DNA of 64,000 nucleotides from Ktedonobacterales bacterium (lineage in GTDB: Bacteria; Chloroflexota; Ktedonobacteria; Ktedonobacterales; DATBGS01), in NCBI GenBank assembly GCA_036557285.1, contig DATBHW010000046.1, positions 35,911-99,910 on the forward strand. The letters run 5' to 3'. The position numbers and the translations under genes were made by a program. The notes under the pieces are model-generated. The model was not told the origin of the DNA, ran no database searches, and saw only the letters and a list, made by a program, of their open reading frames with translations. Shown in pieces: positions 9,384 to 17,865 of this stretch (its first letter is position 1; every line of letters starts with the position of its first letter).

Positions 9384-9454
9384 GTGAGTTCCCCTTTCGC
9401 TGAGATCGTTCCGTTGAACAGTTTCTACTGAAGAGTTTCTACGCTACGCCATAT

Positions 9455-10657
9455 TCAGTTCAGCCGCTCGATGATCGTGGCGATGCCCTGGCCGACGCCA
9501 ATACACATCGTCGCCAGACCCAGCCGAGCGTCGCGCCGCTCCATTTCGTAGAGCAGAGTGGTCAGAATGCGCGCGCCTGAGCAGCCCAGTGGATGGCCCA
9601 GCGCGATAGCGCCGCCGTTGACGTTGGTGTGCTCGTGGTCCAATCCCAGCGCGCGCATGCACTGGAGGGTCTGGACGGCAAACGCCTCGTTGAGTTCGGC
9701 CAGATCAAGGTCGCTGGCGCGCAGCCCGGCGCGCTCCAGGGCTTTCTGCGTAGCCGGAATCGGCCCCAGGCCCATCTGCGCCGGATCGACCCCGGCGACG
9801 GCGCTGGAAAGGATGCGCGCGCGTGGGCGCACGCCCAGGGCTTCGGCGCGTCGGCGGCTGGTAAGGACCAGGGCCGCTGCGCCGTCGTTGATGCCTGCCG
9901 AATTGCCAGCGGTGACGCTGCCGCCCTGGCGGAAGACCGGCTTGAGCGCCGCCAGCTTTTCCAGGCTGGTGTCGGCGCGCGGCTGCTCGTCGGTATCCAC
10001 CAGCATCGGCTCGCCCTTTTTCTGCGGGATGGGGACCGGGACAATCTCGTCGCGGAAGCGCCCGGCGCTGATGGCCGCGACGGCCCGCTGGTGGCTCGCC
10101 AGGGCGTAGGCGTCCTGATCGGCGCGGCTCACACGATGGGCCTCGGCCACGTTTTCGGCGGTTTCGCCCATGCTGTAGGGGTGGTACATCTCCGCCAGAC
10201 GTGGATTGACGAAACGCCAGCCCAGCGTCGTGTCTTGCAGGTTCAGTGCGCCACGCGGAAAGGCCGCGTCGGGCTTGCCCAGCACAAAAGGCGCGCGCGT
10301 CATGCTCTCCACGCCTCCTGCCACAAACAGGTCGCCCGCGCCGGTCTGGATGGCCTGCGCGGCGCTGTTGACGGCCTGCAAGCCTGAGCCGCAGAGGCGA
10401 TTGATCGTCTGGCCTGCCACGCTGATGGGCAGCCCGGCCAGCAAGAGCGCCATGCGCGCCACGTTGCGGTTATCTTCCCCCGCCTGGTTGGCGCAGCCCA
10501 GGATCACATCCTCGATAGCGTCTTTGGGTACGCCCGCCCGTTGCACTGCTTCGGCAATGACCAGCGCGGCCAGGTCATCGGGCCGGGCATCTTTGAGCGC
10601 GCCAGCGTATTTGCCAATAGGTGTGCGTACTGCGGAAATAATGACAGCTTCGTCCAT
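9455..10657 (-). CDS. Thiolase (acetyl-CoA C-acyltransferase)
   Basis: A 400-residue thiolase. The acyl-accepting cysteine is in [11 protein letters not shown] near residue 89. The C-terminal histidine is in [16 protein letters not shown], and the proton-shuttling cysteine is in CIGVGQG. NEAFAVQ is also present. It cleaves 3-ketoacyl-CoA with CoA, or condenses two acetyl-CoA. The sequence resembles the degradative thiolases of beta-oxidation and the beta-ketoadipate pathway (FadA/PcaF). GGAGGAG precedes the ATG by 8 nt. It follows an enoyl-CoA hydratase by 44 nt in the same direction, which supports an acyl-CoA oxidation operon. Confidence 0.93.
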   Translation of the reverse strand: MDEAVIISAVRTPIGKYAGALKDARPDDLAALVIAEAVQRAGVPKDAIEDVILGCANQAGEDNRNVARMALLLAGLPISVAGQTINRLCGSGLQAVNSAAQAIQTGAGDLFVAGGVESMTRAPFVLGKPDAAFPRGALNLQDTTLGWRFVNPRLAEMYHPYSMGETAENVAEAHRVSRADQDAYALASHQRAVAAISAGRFRDEIVPVPIPQKKGEPMLVDTDEQPRADTSLEKLAALKPVFRQGGSVTAGNSAGINDGAAALVLTSRRRAEALGVRPRARILSSAVAGVDPAQMGLGPIPATQKALERAGLRASDLDLAELNEAFAVQTLQCMRALGLDHEHTNVNGGAIALGHPLGCSGARILTTLLYEMERRDARLGLATMCIGVGQGIATIIERLN

Positions 10658-10701
10658 CGGTGGCTCCTCCCTTGCCTTGGGAATGGCGGATGCCGTGTTG
10701 C

Positions 10702-11475
10702 TTATTTGCCCTTGAAGGTTGGCTGGCGCTTTTCGACGAATGCCTGCATGCCCTCTTTCTGATCTTCGGTAGCGAAGAGCAGGGCGAAATTACGGCGCTC
10801 GAACACCAGCCCATCTTCCAACGGCGCTTCAAACGCGCGCAGAACAGACTCTTTTGCCAGCCGCAGGGCGATGGGCGCTTTGGACGCCAGCAAGCGCGCC
10901 AGCTTCTTTGCCTCGTCCAGCAACTGATCGGCGGGATACACGTGATTGACTAATCCGGCAGCGGCCATCTCCTGGGCGCTGAGCGGCGCGCCGGTCAGGA
11001 CCAGTTCCATCGCTTTATATTTTCCAAGCGAGTGAGCCAGCCGCTGTGTGCCGCCCGCGCCAGGGATGACGCCCAGGTTGATCTCCGGCTGGCCGAAGCG
11101 GGCATTCTCGCTGGCAAGAATCAGATCGCAGTGCATCGCCAGTTCGCATCCGCCGCCCAACGCGAAGCCATTCACGGCGGCAATGAGCGGCTTGTGGATG
11201 CGTCGAATGCGCTCCCAGGCTTGAAAGGAGCCGGTGAGCATGGTGACAGGGGTGGCGTCGGCCATCTCGGCTATATCGGCCCCGGCGGCAAAGGCGCGAT
11301 CACCCGCGCCGGTGATGATAGCGCAGCCAATCGCCGGATCGCGGTCAGCGGCCTCCAGGGCGGTGGCTACTTCGCCGATCAGATCCCAGTTGAGGGCATT
11401 TAATTTCGCAGGGCGGTTCAGCGTGATGATCTCTATCCGCTCCTCTTGCTCCACCAGAATATACTGATAGTCCAC
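10702..11475 (-). CDS. Enoyl-CoA hydratase
   Basis: A full-length 257-residue crotonase. [11 protein letters not shown] forms the oxyanion-hole region. [15 protein letters not shown] carries the first catalytic glutamate, and [17 protein letters not shown] supplies the second acidic segment. It hydrates trans-2-enoyl-CoA to 3-hydroxyacyl-CoA. The start is GTG at 11475 with GAGGAG about 9 nt upstream. It leads an operon with the downstream thiolase. A 3-hydroxyacyl-CoA dehydrogenase would be needed between these two steps and is not encoded here. Confidence 0.93.
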   Translation of the reverse strand: MDYQYILVEQEERIEIITLNRPAKLNALNWDLIGEVATALEAADRDPAIGCAIITGAGDRAFAAGADIAEMADATPVTMLTGSFQAWERIRRIHKPLIAAVNGFALGGGCELAMHCDLILASENARFGQPEINLGVIPGAGGTQRLAHSLGKYKAMELVLTGAPLSAQEMAAAGLVNHVYPADQLLDEAKKLARLLASKAPIALRLAKESVLRAFEAPLEDGLVFERRNFALLFATEDQKEGMQAFVEKRQPTFKGK

Positions 11476-11561
11476 GCAAAAGACTCCTCTCTCCAGCCCA
11501 GGGCGTATCTTGTCGGCGTCGGCAAGATATTGGGCGCTGCTTGATGCTGCTCTTGCGGCCC

Positions 11562-11570
11562 ATTATACCA
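11562..11570 (-). promoter_or_regulatory. Extended -10 promoter of the hydratase-thiolase operon
   Basis: The minus strand reads TTTGGTATAAT, with TATAAT at 11567-11562 and a TGn extension. No good -35 is seen. The expected leader is about 80 nt. Confidence 0.5.
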
Positions 11571-11613
11571 AATCTGCATGAAGGGGAGCGTTTTGCTTGC
11601 AGTGCTTAACGCG

Positions 11614-12573
11614 CTAGGCTTTTCTGGTGGGGTGTTTTTCCTGCTTGCCCGGCTGGCCCTCCGGCCCTGGCTCTTCCTCTGGCGCAATCTTGTCGCCCAG
11701 CTTTGCCTGGTGTCGCTGTAAGACCTCATCCACCTGCTCCCTGAGCGACGCCGCCCTGGATCGGATGCGCTCGCCAGATGGCAGCGCCGACGGAGCGCCG
11801 CTGGCCTGGGCAGCAGCAGGTTCTGCGGGAGCGGCAGGCGCCCGCCGGAGCCGCGAGCCTTCGGCAGCGCCTGGAGGAGGAAGCTGGCGGCGTTGGTTGG
11901 GCTTCTGCTGCTGGCTCGCTTTCATCCGCGCGAGCTGCTCCTCTACTGTTTCGCGTTTAGAGAGGTGGGAAAGCTGGGCATCCAGGTTGTTGCTGGCGCT
12001 GCGCCGCGCCTCGTCTTGCACGGCGGCTGCCCGCGCCTCGTGGTCCATGATTTTATCTTCTGCCCGGCGCACGCGCTCCTGGGTTTCCTCTTGCTTATTT
12101 TTAGAGAGCGTTTCGTAGACAGCTTGCTGTATGTTCGCCCGGCGGCGGCGCATCTGCAACAGTTCAATATTGAGTTCAGTCTCTTCGGTTTTGGCCTGAA
12201 GCTGTTTGAGGGCGTTACGCATAGTCACAATCAGGTGCTGCTGCTCTTCGTGCTGCCGACGATAGTTCTCCAGCAGGCGCATGGTGTCCAGGCGCTGCTG
12301 AAGGCTTTTGCGCGCCTGGGCGTCGTCGTTGTGCGCTACGGCGGCCTCTGCTTTGTGCTGCCACTGGGCCGCCTCCTTAGAGAGTGCTTCGCAGCGGCTC
12401 TGGAGTTGATGTTCCTGAGCGATAGCCGTCGCTACCTGAGTCTTGACCTGCATCATCTGGTTACGCAAATCTTGCTGTAACTGGCGCAGCATGTGTTCCG
12501 GGTCTTCGGATTGTTCGAGGATGTCATTGATGTTGGCCCGGATCAGCATCATTACCCGTTGCAGCAATTTCAT
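11614..12573 (-). CDS. pspA: PspA/IM30 family membrane-stress protein
   Basis: A 319-residue protein starting MKLLQRVMMLIRANIND, the amphipathic N-terminal helix typical of PspA and Vipp1. A long helical coiled coil follows to about residue 205. The family forms ESCRT-III-like scaffolds that protect stressed cytoplasmic membranes. Here the C-terminal 110 residues are an added Pro/Ala/Gln-rich region that then turns charged, and it is not part of the PspA core. AAAGGGAG precedes the ATG. It lies 15 nt after the Cys-rich membrane protein and downstream of flotillin and the NfeD-like gene, so it is part of a membrane-integrity cluster. Confidence 0.88.
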   Translation of the reverse strand: MKLLQRVMMLIRANINDILEQSEDPEHMLRQLQQDLRNQMMQVKTQVATAIAQEHQLQSRCEALSKEAAQWQHKAEAAVAHNDDAQARKSLQQRLDTMRLLENYRRQHEEQQHLIVTMRNALKQLQAKTEETELNIELLQMRRRRANIQQAVYETLSKNKQEETQERVRRAEDKIMDHEARAAAVQDEARRSASNNLDAQLSHLSKRETVEEQLARMKASQQQKPNQRRQLPPPGAAEGSRLRRAPAAPAEPAAAQASGAPSALPSGERIRSRAASLREQVDEVLQRHQAKLGDKIAPEEEPGPEGQPGKQEKHPTRKA

Positions 12574-12588
12574 CGTGCGCTCCCTTTT

Positions 12589-13116
12589 TCAGTCGTCGCT
12601 ACTCGTCTGTTCGCTATCAATCCCCATCCTGCGCAGGCGTTGTAAGAGATCGCGGTGCTGCCAGAGCCGGTCTCGCACCATCGCGCGCTCTGAGTGGCGG
12701 AAGTTGAGGCAAGAATGGGTGCGTTGTACAGCGCCCTGGCCGGACCCCCACTGGCAAACGCCCGCAGCATAGTTGTCTTCCGCAGGTTTATAGAATGAGC
12801 AGCAGCCACAATAGCGTCTCGAATAGGAGAATCGTGAAGCAGCCCACTCGACCAGCGCGAAAAACAGGCCCAGGCTGCCAAAAAACATCAGCGCGCAGCC
12901 AAAGAGCAAGAACAGCCCGGCATAGCCCACGTTATGATGCAGCACTGCTATGAAAAATCCAAAGATCAAGATCAGGCCCATGCTGACCATCACACAGGCT
13001 GCTCCCAGGCTTCGGGGGTCTTGCAGGTCCAGGAAATGTTTGAGTGAGAAGCGGCGCAGCCAGTATACGCGCTCACGGCGCTGAACACGACGGTTGGGTT
13101 GATGAGGGGCAGACAT
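12589..13116 (-). CDS. Cys-rich two-span membrane protein of unknown function
   Basis: A 175-residue protein. A basic N-terminus leads into two hydrophobic spans at about 38-60 and 64-90, and a cytosolic tail follows. The tail has cysteines at 103, 105, 106, 121 and 136, with a histidine at 135. The surrounding residues (YCGCCSFYKP and GQGAVQRTHSCLNFRHSER) look strongly constrained and could bind metal or an Fe-S centre. I recognise no named family. It is placed directly before pspA with a 15-nt gap, so a partnership with PspA is likely (inference). GGGAGG precedes the ATG. Confidence 0.75.
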   Translation of the reverse strand: MSAPHQPNRRVQRRERVYWLRRFSLKHFLDLQDPRSLGAACVMVSMGLILIFGFFIAVLHHNVGYAGLFLLFGCALMFFGSLGLFFALVEWAASRFSYSRRYCGCCSFYKPAEDNYAAGVCQWGSGQGAVQRTHSCLNFRHSERAMVRDRLWQHRDLLQRLRRMGIDSEQTSSDD

Positions 13117-13180
13117 AGCGAACCTCCCGCAGTCTGGAAGGGGGCATCCACTGATCGTTCCTTCGATCTCTATCGCTCTC

Positions 13181-13213
13181 TCTTCTCTCCTATCACTCGC
13201 TCTTCTCTCCTAT
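13181..13213. repeat. Short tandem pyrimidine repeat between flotillin and the Cys-rich gene
   Basis: TCTTCTCTCCTAT occurs at 13181-13193 and again at 13201-13213 with a 20-bp period, in the 207-bp gap. No terminator or promoter is obvious in that gap. Confidence 0.5.
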
Positions 13214-13323
13214 TGTACCGCTCAGCGCCCGCCACTTCAACGTAGGCAAAACGTAGAAAGAAAAACGTAGCAAGCGGAAGCGACATCAAACAGTGACGCC
13301 GCTTCCCGCCCGACAACGATGAA

Positions 13324-14871
13324 CTAGCTGGTTTTGTCCTCATCCTGAGCGTTGGCTTCTACCGTGACGCCATTTGACCCGTTGACGCTGGCGCTGTCTT
13401 GTGTCGCTCCGTTCATGACTGGCACATGGCTCATCAGATCGGAGACTTTCTGGCCGGTCAGCGCCTCGAAGAGCGCGGGCGCCTGGGCCACCATGTTGAC
13501 AATATCGGTGGTCAGACGGCTCGCTCCCAGCCCTGTGCCGTTGGCTGCGCCTGTGGAGACGATGGTCACTTTGTCCACTTTGCTCAGCGGCTCGGCTATG
13601 GCGCGCACGACTTCCGGCAGGCTGGTGAGCAGCTTATCCATCACGGCAGCCTGGTTGTACTCGTGATACGCAGCGGCCTTCACCCGCATGGCTTCGGCTT
13701 CAGCCTCGCCCTTGGCCCTGATGACTTCGGCCTCGGCCAGACCCTGCGCCCGCCGCAGTTCGGCCTCGGCCAGACCCCTGGCTTTGTTCGCGGCGGCTTC
13801 CGCCTCACCGGCCATCCGTGTCGCGTCGGCGCGGCCCGTGGCTTCCAGGGCGATCCGCTGGCGCTCGGCTTCGGCGACGGTCTCAACGCGCTTGCGCTCG
13901 TATTCGGCGGCCTTCAGGACGGTGGCTTGCAGTTCCAGTTCTCGACGCTGGATTTCGGCTTCCTGCACCTTGACCTGTGCCGTCTTTTCCAACTCCTGCA
14001 CTTTCACGGCCTCGGTGATCACCTGCTGCTGCATCACGTTGGCCTGCACGTCATAGGACTTGTCGGCTTTGGCCTGCTCTTGCTTGACCTGAGCGTCGTA
14101 AGCGGCTTTCTTCAGCGCCAGGTCGCGCTGATATTCCGCCTGCTTAGTCATCGAGAGGGTTTCAGCCTCGACCCGCTTCTGGTCGGCTTCAGCCTTGGCA
14201 ATAGCGGCGGCACGCATGGCGTCGGCCTGCTGGATTTGCGTATCGCGGGCGGCCAGCGCGGCGGCGATGCGCGCCTCTTTCTGGATGCGCTCGATTTCTG
14301 GCCGACCCATGTTGTTGATGAACTCGATCTTGTCGCGCACCTCTTTGATGGTGAAGGAGACGATCTCCAACCCCATCTTTGCCATGTCGCTGGAACTGGT
14401 CTGGCGCATCTTCTCGCTGACCATCTCCGGCTCTTTGACCAACTGCTCGACGGTCAACTGGCCGACGACGCCGCGCAGGTGGCCTTCCATGACCAGCCGG
14501 ATGACTGCCTGGCGCTCATCCCAGGATTTGCTCAAGAACTGCTCGGCGGCAGTGATGATGCTCTCCTGGTCGGATTTGACCTTGAGCTGGGTCACGGCCT
14601 CAACGTTGACGGCGACGCCCTGATTGCTATACAGGTCTTGCGCCGGGGCGACATCAAACGACATCAACTCCAGGGAGAAGGTCGCCGCGCGCTGGAAAAG
14701 GGGCCAGACCCAGGCTGATCCCCCGGTGACGACGCTTACACCACCGCGCCCATACTTAATCAGCGCCTGGTTGGGTGGGACTTTTCTCAGCAAGCTCCCC
14801 CAAATCCAAAAGAACAGCACCAGGAAGACCGCGATTGCCACAGCCAGGATCAAGACTGTTGTCAAACCCAT
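13324..14871 (-). CDS. floT: Flotillin-like SPFH/band-7 protein
   Basis: A 515-residue protein with one N-terminal membrane segment (about 4-25), an SPFH domain to about 190, and a long Ala/Glu/Lys-rich coiled coil (about 190-415) with the repeating AEAE, GEAE and GLAEAE pattern of flotillins. A polar tail follows. Flotillins scaffold functional membrane microdomains and influence fluidity and membrane protein complexes. The upstream gene encodes a membrane protein with an NfeD-like end, matching the YuaF-FloT pairing known from Bacillus. An AGGA ribosome site precedes the ATG. The clustering with PspA supports a membrane-stress role. Confidence 0.9.
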   Translation of the reverse strand: MGLTTVLILAVAIAVFLVLFFWIWGSLLRKVPPNQALIKYGRGGVSVVTGGSAWVWPLFQRAATFSLELMSFDVAPAQDLYSNQGVAVNVEAVTQLKVKSDQESIITAAEQFLSKSWDERQAVIRLVMEGHLRGVVGQLTVEQLVKEPEMVSEKMRQTSSSDMAKMGLEIVSFTIKEVRDKIEFINNMGRPEIERIQKEARIAAALAARDTQIQQADAMRAAAIAKAEADQKRVEAETLSMTKQAEYQRDLALKKAAYDAQVKQEQAKADKSYDVQANVMQQQVITEAVKVQELEKTAQVKVQEAEIQRRELELQATVLKAAEYERKRVETVAEAERQRIALEATGRADATRMAGEAEAAANKARGLAEAELRRAQGLAEAEVIRAKGEAEAEAMRVKAAAYHEYNQAAVMDKLLTSLPEVVRAIAEPLSKVDKVTIVSTGAANGTGLGASRLTTDIVNMVAQAPALFEALTGQKVSDLMSHVPVMNGATQDSASVNGSNGVTVEANAQDEDKTS

Positions 14872-14954
14872 TTTCTGTTCCTACTCTTTCCACAGCCTCT
14901 TTCCACAGCAGAGGCTGCTCTATTCATTCACTTATGCCTGAGAGTAGCTCTGGT

Positions 14955-15770
14955 TTACGGTTGTTCGTTCAGGTTAGACGAGATTGCATCCGTTGTCTGC
15001 GCAGAATCATTCCCCCTTTGCTGCATGCGCAGGGCGTCATCCAATTCATCAGTATCAGCAATAAAGCGGTCCCATGTTTGTACCTGCGCAATCCCTTTTT
15101 CATAGCCAACAATGACCACCTCAGCGTCGCGGGCAATGGCCTGGGCATCCACGCTGCGTGCGCCCAGGCTTTTGCGTCCGCCGCCCCCCTTGGTGTAGAT
15201 AACTTCGCCAATGCCGCCCGCGCGAATGGGCATGCTGACGGTGGCGAGCGTACCAATCAGTTCCGAGCTTTCGGCGGTCAATTCCCCATCATCCCGCCCC
15301 ATGAGCCGGTGCATGACCATCGTAATCAGCACCGCGCCCACCAGGCCCACCAGCAGTGCGATCATCGAGGCGAAGAGCGATCCGACATCTGCCAGGTTTT
15401 TGAGGACATAGCCAATCAGCCCAAACCAGAAGAGAAAGGTCAACAAGGCGTACAGATTGAGGAAGCCTGCCAGCAGCGCCCAGATCGGAGGGCCGGAGGG
15501 CGCTCCCTCTCCGCTGGTGGCGTTTGTCTGGGCGCCTGTGTGCGCAGTATGCCCTGCTGCGTGGCCGTGTGGCAGCGCGTGGTGCATGACACCGCTGGCG
15601 TGGCTGGCCCCTGCCGCGTGGCCGACGTGGCCGACATGTCCCAGGTGGCCGAAATGCCCCATATGGAAGTCTTCGTGTCCGGCCCCCAACACTGAAGAGA
15701 TGATGAGAAACGTGCCGGAAACGACAAAACAGCCGATAAAGACCAGGGAGAGCGGATCGGTGGCAATCAT
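14955..15770 (-). CDS. NfeD-like membrane protein with His-rich loop
   Basis: About 271 residues from the ATG at 15770, which has AGAGGTG upstream; a GTG at 15782 is the alternative. It has one span near residues 6-28 and two more near 95-122 and 130-155. A C-terminal domain of about 90 residues has NfeD/OB-fold character (GTLATVSMPIRAGGIGEVIY, later VVIVGYEKGIAQVQTW). Between the first and second spans lies a 46-residue stretch with 14 histidines, including a run of GHx triplets. That stretch could bind metal (inference). NfeD proteins partner with flotillins, and floT follows by 83 nt. Confidence 0.75.
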   Translation of the reverse strand: MIATDPLSLVFIGCFVVSGTFLIISSVLGAGHEDFHMGHFGHLGHVGHVGHAAGASHASGVMHHALPHGHAAGHTAHTGAQTNATSGEGAPSGPPIWALLAGFLNLYALLTFLFWFGLIGYVLKNLADVGSLFASMIALLVGLVGAVLITMVMHRLMGRDDGELTAESSELIGTLATVSMPIRAGGIGEVIYTKGGGGRKSLGARSVDAQAIARDAEVVIVGYEKGIAQVQTWDRFIADTDELDDALRMQQRGNDSAQTTDAISSNLNEQP

Positions 15771-15825
15771 GGTAAAGATCACCTCTTTTGCTCAGACAGA
15801 ACGTGCCGAAACATGCTTCATAGCA

Positions 15826-16293
15826 CTAGCCTACCGGGTTCCCCAAGAGGCTGCCAGGCTCCTCCGGCGCCCGGTCCAGCAATTCATTCAGCACCTCAAA
15901 TATGCGCCGGGGGTCTGGATGCTCCGCCAGCTTCTCAAAAACACGCTGAATCAGATGGTCAGAGCGCCATTCCTCCGCGCTGGCGGCCAGCCAGGTTGAC
16001 AGACGCGCCTGGGGGTCTTCGATCTCTGTGAACAGATGCTCCTCATAGCCAGGTGGATCGCTCACCAGATAGCCCGGATGTACCTTAAAGAAACGCGCCA
16101 GCAAGGCGCGGCTTCGGGCCGAAAGATGCGGGCGCTTGCCGCCCTCGATCTGAGAGAGATACGCCTGGCTGAGCGTTTCGCCCAATTCCCGCAGCATCTC
16201 TTGCGAGACTTCAGCCTGGGTCATAGGGCGGCCCAGCCCGCGCATGCTGCCTTCGACGGCGCGCAGATGTTTCAGTTTTTGATGCAGGTCCAT
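15826..16293 (-). CDS. XRE-family helix-turn-helix regulator
   Basis: A 155-residue protein. The N-terminal XRE helix-turn-helix is seen in MTQAEVSQEMLRELGETLSQ followed by AYLSQIEGGKRPHLSARSRA. The helical C-terminal part is of unknown function. It is the first gene of the NfeD-flotillin-PspA cluster (55-nt gap to the next ATG) and is divergent from citrate synthase. An inverted repeat overlapping its -10 box suggests self-repression. Whether it also controls gltA is inference. Confidence 0.85.
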   Translation of the reverse strand: MDLHQKLKHLRAVEGSMRGLGRPMTQAEVSQEMLRELGETLSQAYLSQIEGGKRPHLSARSRALLARFFKVHPGYLVSDPPGYEEHLFTEIEDPQARLSTWLAASAEEWRSDHLIQRVFEKLAEHPDPRRIFEVLNELLDRAPEEPGSLLGNPVG

Positions 16294-16323
16294 AAGAGTT
16301 CTGCCCGGTTCTTTTTACTATTT

Positions 16324-16361
16324 GTTATAATTCCTATAACAGATTGCAATCAAAAAGTCAA
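16324..16361 (-). promoter_or_regulatory. Promoter and likely auto-operator of the XRE regulator
   Basis: On the minus strand TTGACT (16361-16356), 17 bp and TATAGG (16338-16333) form a promoter. The inverted repeat GTTATA-N5-TATAAC at 16324-16340 covers the -10 box, a position suited to repression. Confidence 0.6.
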
Positions 16362-16403
16362 GAGGATTGGCCCTCCTCCATTACAAGCTACAAGCCCTTC
16401 CCG

Positions 16404-16442
16404 TTGACGGAATTGGGTACTTGACAGTATAATACTTGACAG
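16404..16442 (+). promoter_or_regulatory. Promoter of citrate synthase with tandem 9-mers
   Basis: TTGACG (16404-16409), 18 bp and TATAAT (16428-16433) form a strong promoter about 120 nt before the ATG. ACTTGACAG is repeated at 16419-16427 and 16434-16442 (15-bp period), flanking the -10 box. It could be a second -35 or a binding site. Confidence 0.6.
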
Positions 16443-16552
16443 AATCGCATACGACTTGTGGAACTGTCATATTGCGTTTGCTTCACTGCTGAAGTACCAC
16501 TGGAGCGGCGCTTTCTGCCTGCGCCGCCGATCTGAACCACGGAGGCTTTGCT

Positions 16553-17731
16553 ATGTCTGGAAGTTCTGGCGCCATTACCCCCTCCAAAAGCAGTCTTGCG
16601 GGAGCAGATCAACCGCTCAAAGGGGGTTTGGAAGAGGTCGTTGCTGCATCTTCCTCCATCTGCGAATTGAATGGGAAGGAAGGCAAACTTTCCTATTTTG
16701 GCATTGATATTCACGACCTGGCAAAGTATTCAACGTTTGAAGAAACCACTTATCTCCTCTGGCATGGAACACTCCCCAATAAGTCCCAACTTGACCAATT
16801 GACCAGGAGCCTGCATACCAGCCGGGAGCTTCCCGAAGAAGTTCTGGCTTTGATGCGCGCTTTCCCCAGCACCGCGAAACCGATGGATGTGCTGCGAACG
16901 GTGGTATCTACGCTGGGGCTGTATGATCCTGACGCGGGGGATGAATCTCAGGAGGCCAATATCCGTAAGGCTGCCCGCCTGACCGCGCAGTTGCCAACGA
17001 TTGTTGCCAGCGCCGAACGCATTCGTAATGGTCAGAATGTCGTCGCGCCGCGCGCTGATTTGAGCCAGGCGGCCAATTTTCTCTATATGCTGACCGGCCA
17101 GGAGCCTGAGGCATACAATGCCCATGTCATGGACCTGGCGCTGATTTTGCACGCCGACCACGAGTTCAACGCCTCGACTTTTGCCGCGCGGGTCACAGCA
17201 GCTACCCTGGCCGATATGTACTCGGCGATTACTTCGGCCCTTGGCGCACTCAGCGGCCCGTTGCATGGCGGCGCCAACGAGCAGGTGATGCGCATGCTGC
17301 TGCGCATGGGCAGCGTTGACAACGTGGAACGTTATCTGGAGCAGGCGCTGGCAAAGAAAGAAAAGATCATGGGCTTCGGGCATCGCGTCTACAAGACCGA
17401 AGACCCCCGCGCGACCCACCTGCGCCAGATCTCCCATGACCTGGGCGAGCGCGCGGGCGATACGAAATGGTTCGACATGTCGTGCAAGGTGGAGTTATAT
17501 ATCAAAGAACACAAGGGTCTGAACGCGAACGTTGATTTCTATTCCGCCACCACCTATTACCAGATTGGCATCCCCCTCGACCTCTTTACGCCGATCTTCG
17601 CGTGCAGCCGCATCGCAGGCTGGACCGCTCACGTACTGGAACAGTACGCCAATAACCGATTGATTCGCCCTCTGGCTCACTACAGCGGCCCGACTAATGT
17701 TGCCTATACGCTCGTCGATCAGCGCGCCTGA
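16553..17731 (+). CDS. gltA: Citrate synthase
   Basis: A 392-residue type II citrate synthase that condenses oxaloacetate and acetyl-CoA to open the TCA cycle. The catalytic residues are visible: His238 in GPLHGGANE, His277 in GFGHRVYKTEDPRA and Asp328 in VDFYSATTYY. The first 25 residues are a variable Ser/Gly-rich leader. GGAGG precedes the ATG by 7 nt. It stands alone, with its own promoter and a strong terminator hairpin 15 nt past the stop. A 2-methylcitrate synthase role cannot be excluded by sequence alone, but no prp genes are nearby. Confidence 0.92.
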   Translation: MSGSSGAITPSKSSLAGADQPLKGGLEEVVAASSSICELNGKEGKLSYFGIDIHDLAKYSTFEETTYLLWHGTLPNKSQLDQLTRSLHTSRELPEEVLALMRAFPSTAKPMDVLRTVVSTLGLYDPDAGDESQEANIRKAARLTAQLPTIVASAERIRNGQNVVAPRADLSQAANFLYMLTGQEPEAYNAHVMDLALILHADHEFNASTFAARVTAATLADMYSAITSALGALSGPLHGGANEQVMRMLLRMGSVDNVERYLEQALAKKEKIMGFGHRVYKTEDPRATHLRQISHDLGERAGDTKWFDMSCKVELYIKEHKGLNANVDFYSATTYYQIGIPLDLFTPIFACSRIAGWTAHVLEQYANNRLIRPLAHYSGPTNVAYTLVDQRA

Positions 17732-17745
17732 TACGCCATGACAGA

Positions 17746-17774
17746 AGAGGGCAGGCCACGCTGGCCTGCCCTCT
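17746..17774 (+). terminator. gltA: Terminator hairpin of gltA
   Basis: A 12-13 bp perfect GC-rich stem (17746-17757 with 17763-17774) lies 15 nt after the stop. The following T-run is short. Confidence 0.65.
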
Positions 17775-17865
17775 CTGATGTGCGCCTTCTGCGTTTGCCA
17801 TCCTGTAGATGGATGTCTCTGTGTGGCTCGCTCATCCGTTTAATAGAAAGATGAGGAGGTATAAC

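Noticed and set aside
13399..14718. 439-residue plus-strand open frame opposite flotillin
   Set aside because: It mirrors the Ala/Glu coiled-coil codons of the flotillin gene as a leucine/glycine-rich nonsense protein.
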